From Novosphingobium sp. 9 (GTDB taxonomy: Bacteria; Pseudomonadota; Alphaproteobacteria; Sphingomonadales; Sphingomonadaceae), in NCBI RefSeq assembly GCF_025340265.1, contig NZ_CP022708.1, positions 1,017,501 through 1,075,000 of the forward strand: DNA of 57,500 bases, in the 5' to 3' direction. The notes beneath the pieces were generated by a model, which was not told where the DNA came from, made no database searches, and was given only the letters and a program-made list of their open reading frames with translations. Of the stretch, positions 52,588 to 57,500 are shown piece after piece; within the stretch, counting starts at the first letter, position 1, and each line of letters begins with the position of its first letter. The translations under genes and the position numbers were made by a program.

Positions 52588-53772
52588 TACCAAGCCCCTC
52601 TGATCATGCCCCATGCGCCCACTGGCGCAAGCCGATGGACATGATGCGCCATGGCTGATCGATGAGGCGGTTCCGGGCGTGGCAGCAGTGGTCCACGACG
52701 TTGTCGTATGAGGAGAAGATGCGGTTCGACAGCCAATTGTCGCGCACGAACTGCCGCACGTTCTCGACCGGATTGAGTTCAGAACATTTGGGCGGCAGAG
52801 GCAAGAGGGTGATGTTGGCCGGGATGTCGAGTTTGCCGGACATGTGCCACCCGGCCTGATCGAGCATGAGCACGGCGTGAGCGCCGGGTGCGACCTGGCT
52901 GCTGATTTAGCTGCGCTGGACTACGTCTCGGCGAGATGCATGTTCATTGCTTCGCCGTTGCAACGAGGCATGACCAATGCGGCGCCTTTGCCTTCTGCGG
53001 GACAAATCGCTCCAAAGATCCATGCCGATGCCCGGCGCAGATCACGGAGCGCGACAGGGCTTGTTCCGCTCTTGGCCCAGCGCCGTGTGATCTGCGTTTT
53101 TTGACCGATCCGGGTCTCGTCTTGCCACCAGAATTCTATTGCTGTGCCTTTGGGCAGGCGTCTTTGGATTTGCGCCAGACGGGCGGGGAAGGCTTTTTAA
53201 AAGCGGCAATATCTTCAGGGCGTTGCCCCTGATGGCCTGGTCGGGCCGAGAGTTTGCGATAGCCCATGGTCCGAAGTTCATGCCCCAGCGCCTGCTTGCT
53301 GATCGAGATTTCGAAGTAATCCCATAGCCATTGGACGAGGTCGATGGTCCGCCAACGAACAACGCTATGAACGGTGGGAATGGAGCCAGCCTCAAAGGCA
53401 TCTGCCAACGCGCGCCGATGACAGTCGTCCAAGATGGTATCTGGCCCCGGCGCCTTGCGGGTTTCCAGACCATCAGGGCCCTGCGCGTTGAAGCGCAGCG
53501 CCCAGTCCCTGACAATCTGCAGCGTGACCCCGCCAACCTTGGCTGCGTCACTTCGACTTCCGCCGTCCAGGATCGTCGCAATCGCCAGAAGACGGCGGAC
53601 TTGGTCTGCATCCTTGGCGTGGCAAGCAAAGACCCGAACCTGCGCAGAACTGAAATTACCTCGAAGTCTGACCGGCGCTGCCATCGCAAAACTCCAACCG
53701 TTTGCGATGGTGAATCACGTCATGCCCCGGCCGGATACCTTCCATGAGTCAGATTCCACAGGTCCTGGTATA
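52587..53772 (-). mobile_element. IS630-family element, disrupted transposase
   Basis: The minus strand from 53684 encodes an IS630 transposase in three pieces. The helix-turn-helix part gives LLAIATILDGGSRSDAAKVG. After a -1 shift at the T5 run 53194-53198 the DDE part follows (WWQDETRIG, then SAWIFGAICPAEGKGA). A roughly 20-bp insertion with a stop near 52906-52926 breaks it again. The rest gives LMLDQAGWHMSG and SELNPVENVRQFVRDNW to 52604. The catalytic D, D and E remain. Imperfect ends (ATACCAAGCCC on the left, GGTCCTGGTAT on the right) suggest terminal repeats; the boundaries are approximate. Confidence 0.75.
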
Positions 53773-53849
53773 AGTGCCGGATGGGAGTAACCGCCAATGG
53801 CATGACGGCCAGATTCGCGCCCCTATCGGTCCAGGCCGTGCACAAAAGT

Positions 53850-54218
53850 TCAGCCTGAGGTCGAGGTCGTCCCCGCTTCCAGCGTTGCCGCCACATGCGC
53901 GCGATTTGTCGTTCCCCATTCGCACAGGGGCCGCAGCGCCTCGACCAAGGTCTCGCCAAACGGCGTCAGCGCGTAATCCACCATCGGCGGCACACACTGG
54001 TGGTCCCGGCGGATGAGTACATTCATCGCGACCAGTTCTCGCAGCTGCTGAATGAGAACTTTCTCGCTAATGCCCGCGACGCGCTGCTTCACCTGGGAAA
54101 ACCGGGTTGGGCCGCCTTGGAGGTGATAGAGGATCAACGGCTTCCACTTGCCGCCCATCACCTTCAGCGAAACGTCAAGACCGCAGGGGCTATCCATCAT
54201 GTCCACGTACGATTTCAC
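53850..54218 (-). CDS. HxlR-family transcriptional regulator
   Basis: 122 residues of the MarR-like HxlR winged-helix family: CGLDVSLKVMGGKWKPLILY, then PTRFSQVKQRVAGISEKVLI and QQLRELVAMNVLIRRDH, then VDYALTPFGETLVEALRPLCEWG. The N-terminal cysteine is the position used by redox- or electrophile-sensing members. It is divergent from the SnoaL-like gene, 109 bp between starts, so it likely represses that gene. Confidence 0.92.
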   Translation of the reverse strand: MKSYVDMMDSPCGLDVSLKVMGGKWKPLILYHLQGGPTRFSQVKQRVAGISEKVLIQQLRELVAMNVLIRRDHQCVPPMVDYALTPFGETLVEALRPLCEWGTTNRAHVAATLEAGTTSTSG

Positions 54219-54327
54219 ACTTACCTTTAGGTAGGTACTGCCCTTATTGTAACTTAATGTCTATCTGGATTTCGAACGTTGCCTGGACAGGGCTGGTGCC
54301 AGCCTCTCGCAAGGAAGGAAACTCTGG

Positions 54328-54741
54328 ATGACACGCAATATTCAGACCATCGAAAAACTCTATGCTGCGGCTGAAGGCAACAGTCTGGATATCCCCGGCT
54401 TCCTGGCCTGCTTTGCGTCAGACGGCTATGCGCGCAATGTCCCTGCCGGGATAGACTTTCACGGCGAGGACATCGCCCTGGTCGCCAGTGGAATGGTTGA
54501 GGCCTTTCCAGACGTGCACCGGGAGATTTTCCATATCGCTGCGACCGATGATCTTGTCGTTGTCGAACTGGCTATTCGTGGCGAGCATCAAGGCACCTTA
54601 GTGACGCCCGCCGGCCCTATGCTCGCCACCGGCAAGAGAATCGACGTACCGTGTTGCGACGTATTCCATATGAAAGACGGCAAGGTGACCGCCTTTCATT
54701 GTTACAATGCGGCCAATATTCTACAACAACAACTCATCTAA
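54328..54741 (+). CDS. SnoaL/NTF2-like polyketide-cyclase-type protein
   Basis: 137 residues of the NTF2-like fold: TIEKLYAAAEGNSLDIPGFL, then GMVEAFPDVHREIFHIAATD, then VVVELAIRGEHQGTL, then KRIDVPCCDVFHMKDGKVTA. Close to the SnoaL-like/ester cyclase branch, which acts on small hydrophobic substrates. Paired with an HxlR regulator, which suggests induction by a reactive or quinone-like compound; the true substrate is unknown. Confidence 0.85.
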   Translation: MTRNIQTIEKLYAAAEGNSLDIPGFLACFASDGYARNVPAGIDFHGEDIALVASGMVEAFPDVHREIFHIAATDDLVVVELAIRGEHQGTLVTPAGPMLATGKRIDVPCCDVFHMKDGKVTAFHCYNAANILQQQLI

Positions 54742-54958
54742 ACTGTCATGATAGGGCGATTAACGGAACGTACACCAGTCAGACCCGGCCTACCAAAAAA
54801 TAGCTTCGCAAGCGACTTGTCTTGGGCCGCCCAAAGATGATGGGGAAGCGATCAGTACGCTCTCGAGGACCAAAAAGATCGGTGGCTGAACGGCAATAAA
54901 AGTCGTTAGCCACCTCAAGATTGATTCTAGGCGGTGCGGATAAATTCCACATCACCAC

Positions 54959-55058
54959 GGCTGGAGGCAAAAACCGCCAGTTCAAGAAGTCGAGGTAGCG
55001 AAATATCGAGAATATTGCGCGCCGAGCCGTCACTGAAATGGCGGTTTTGCCTCCAGCC
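54959..55058. repeat. Inverted repeat with 59-bp loop
   Basis: The arms at 54959-54979 (GGCTGGAGGC...CCGCCA) and 55039-55058 (TGGCGG...GCCTCCAGCC) match over 20 bases, differing only in the length of an A5/T4 run. They enclose an AT-rich 59-bp loop. The whole gap 54742-55227 has no convincing gene. It could be a small non-autonomous element or a structured RNA. Confidence 0.5.
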
Positions 55059-55227
55059 CCAAAGGGGGTATCCTGTTAAGGCCTAGCAGCCTTGCTCGGC
55101 CTTGAAAGAGGCCCACTCTTCCTGCGTCCTCGCGCCTCCCCAAGGGCTTTACAGGACAACCTTCGTGATGCGGAATTTGTCCACGCCGCCTTAGGGTTGA
55201 TCGGCATTCAGAGGGCGACGATCAACT

Positions 55228-56178
<951 letters not shown>

Positions 56179-56300
56179 TTAGCGAACCTTGCGTTTTTAA
56201 CCAGTGCCTTGGCATCAGGTGCTGCCCGCCCTCAGGCGGGGCTGGTCGTTACCGATCTTCGTGTTAGAAACGTGCATCTAACACCTTAGCGGAGAACGAA

Positions 56301-57251
56301 ATGCCCCACATCGAGCTGCTGCTGACCAACCCGCTTCCCGCATCGGAGCACTCGCGCGATCTGGAAGGCTTCGTGGTCCACAAGCTGTGGGAAGCCGCCG
56401 ATCCCGACGCGTTGCTGGCCGAGGTGGGGGCGCGCATACGCGGGGTCATCGCCAACGGTCCTACCCGCATGGACGAGGCGCTGCTCTCGCAATTGCCCGA
56501 GCTTGAGATCGTCGCGAATTTCGGCGTGGGCTACGACAGGATCGACGTTCCTGCTGCGACCCGGCACGGCGTTGTCGTGACCAACACCCCCAGCGTGCTC
56601 GACGATGAAGTGGCGGACCTGACACTGGGCCTGCTGCTGGCAACCGTTCGCAAGATCCCGCAAGCGGACCGCTACGTGCGGGACGGACGCTGGCTGCAGT
56701 CGGCATTTCCGCTGTCCACCAGCCTGCGCGGCCGCAAGGTCGGTATTCTGGGCCTTGGCAACATCGGTCTTGCCATCGCCCGGCGCCTTGCTGGCTTCGA
56801 GGTCGAAATCGCCTATCACAGCCGCCGCCGGCGAGAGGGCGTTGCCTATGAATACTGCGACAGCCCCTCAGCACTGGCGCAGGCGGTGGACGTGCTGATC
56901 GTGATCGTTCCGGCGACGCCCGAGACGCACCATATCGTCGATGCCGATCTTCTGGAAAAGCTCGGCCCCAACGGCATCCTGATCAATGTCGCACGAGGGT
57001 CAGTGGTGGACGAGGCCGCGCTGATCGCCGCGCTGGAAAACGGCACCATTCTGGCCGCCGGGCTCGACGTATTCGAGCACGAACCGGTGGTGCCCGCCGC
57101 GCTGATCGCTGCGGAGAATACCGTTCTGCTGCCGCATATCGGTTCTGCCAGCACGCACACGCGCAGCGCGATGTCCGATCTCGTGATCGCCAATATCTGC
57201 GGCTGGTTCCGTGACGGGCACGCCGTGACCCCGGTCAACGAAATCGCGTGA
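56301..57251 (+). CDS. 2-hydroxyacid dehydrogenase (copy 2), GhrB-like
   Basis: 316 residues. Cofactor site VGILGLGNIGLAIARRL; catalytic Arg in NVARGSVVDE, Glu in DVFEHEP, His in LLPHIGSAS. It aligns without gaps, except near residue 15, to the protein at 34772-35719 from start (IELLLT.PLP) to end (DLVIANICGWF). The two are clear paralogues. Likely reduces glyoxylate/hydroxypyruvate. It overlaps the convergent GGDEF gene by a few bases. Confidence 0.91.
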   Translation: MPHIELLLTNPLPASEHSRDLEGFVVHKLWEAADPDALLAEVGARIRGVIANGPTRMDEALLSQLPELEIVANFGVGYDRIDVPAATRHGVVVTNTPSVLDDEVADLTLGLLLATVRKIPQADRYVRDGRWLQSAFPLSTSLRGRKVGILGLGNIGLAIARRLAGFEVEIAYHSRRRREGVAYEYCDSPSALAQAVDVLIVIVPATPETHHIVDADLLEKLGPNGILINVARGSVVDEAALIAALENGTILAAGLDVFEHEPVVPAALIAAENTVLLPHIGSASTHTRSAMSDLVIANICGWFRDGHAVTPVNEIA

Positions 57252-57500
57252 TCTCAAGCACCTGACCGCCAGTGATGGCCCCGGCATCGTCCGGGGCCGA
57301 AGGAAGGGCGTCCGCCACGACCTGATTGCGACCGTTGCGTTTTGCCGCGTACAATAGCTCGTCGCGCGGCGGGGGCCGTGGCGAGGGTCTCACCGGGATG
57401 CACCGCGGTCGCCCCGAAGCTGGCGCTACACTGCCATGACGGGCCTGCCATGCCCCAGACGCGTTGGGCGAACGCCATGCGTATCGCTTCCGCAGTCTCT
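57236..57500 (-). pseudogene. GGDEF diguanylate cyclase C-terminus, partial and frameshifted
   Basis: The minus strand at the window edge reads AIRMAFAQRV, CSASFGATAVHPGETLA, which is the SIGVA-strand end of a GGDEF domain. After a shift at the G5 run 57371-57375 it continues with DELLYAAKRNGRNQVVADA, the conserved ALYxAKxxGRN terminus, to a stop at 57236-57238. Here one base seems extra rather than missing. The start and active site lie outside the window. The full protein would make cyclic di-GMP if intact. Confidence 0.75.

Noticed and set aside
54779..55033. 84-codon minus-strand open frame in the gap before pip
   Set aside because: It overlaps the inverted repeat, has atypical composition and no start context.

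Overview
The window looks like chromosomal DNA of a sphingomonad (order Sphingomonadales, most like Novosphingobium or Sphingobium). The evidence is the high GC content and strong GC3 bias, two large TonB-dependent receptors with IVVTA-type TonB boxes, a MucR/Ros regulator, a Fur-PlsC pair, an Nfu-TsaB-RimI block and an IspH-ThrB-RnhA block. The assignment rests on gene content and protein character only; no database search was possible.

Layout. 0-9.6 kb: a TonB-dependent receptor, a secreted DUF3617-like protein carrying TonB-box-like motifs, a GH43-like secreted protein, a LysR regulator divergent from an alpha/beta hydrolase, an NAPE-PLD-like metallo-hydrolase and a LuxR-type regulator. 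9.6-13.1 kb: a tightly coupled four-gene minus-strand operon of exported proteins (LpoB-like, COG3014-like, YcfL/DUF1425-like and a CsgG-like fold). This is the least explained system here and the best candidate for something undescribed. 13.3-15.9 kb: an aldehyde dehydrogenase followed by a Rieske oxygenase. 16.1-23.1 kb: housekeeping genes (nfu, tsaB, rimI, mucR, fur, plsC, a lipoprotein gene, ispH, thrB, rnhA).

23.4-31.3 kb: a complete tartrate-utilisation (ttu) cluster. An outer-membrane porin, pyruvate kinase (ttuE), glycerate kinase/hydroxypyruvate reductase-type protein (ttuD), tartrate dehydrogenase (ttuC) and MFS transporter (ttuB) lie on the minus strand, with a divergent LysR regulator (ttuA). 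Just beyond come a YdfG-like dehydrogenase, a small tautomerase, a cupin, enolase (eno), an ABM monooxygenase and a 2-hydroxyacid dehydrogenase. Together these could take tartrate through glycerate, 2-phosphoglycerate and PEP to pyruvate. A secreted amidohydrolase and a stress operon (PfpI, aldehyde dehydrogenase, Ohr) with a divergent LysR gene follow.

41.2-57.5 kb is a disturbed region. An IS21 remnant lies beside a decayed ccmA-like fragment. The cytochrome c maturation operon (ccmC-D-E-F-G-H-I) follows with no intact ccmA or ccmB and a frameshifted ccmI. A cobalamin riboswitch precedes a BtuB-like receptor and a PepSY membrane protein, both frameshifted. A 269-bp MITE-like element, two IS630 remnants, an HxlR/SnoaL pair, prolyl aminopeptidase, a second copy of the 2-hydroxyacid dehydrogenase and the end of a GGDEF protein complete the window. 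Six reading frames between 40.7 and 57.4 kb are broken by what looks like a one-base indel, most of them in homopolymers; the first 40 kb shows none. Sequencing error must therefore be weighed against true decay. I saw no rRNA, tRNA or CRISPR array.
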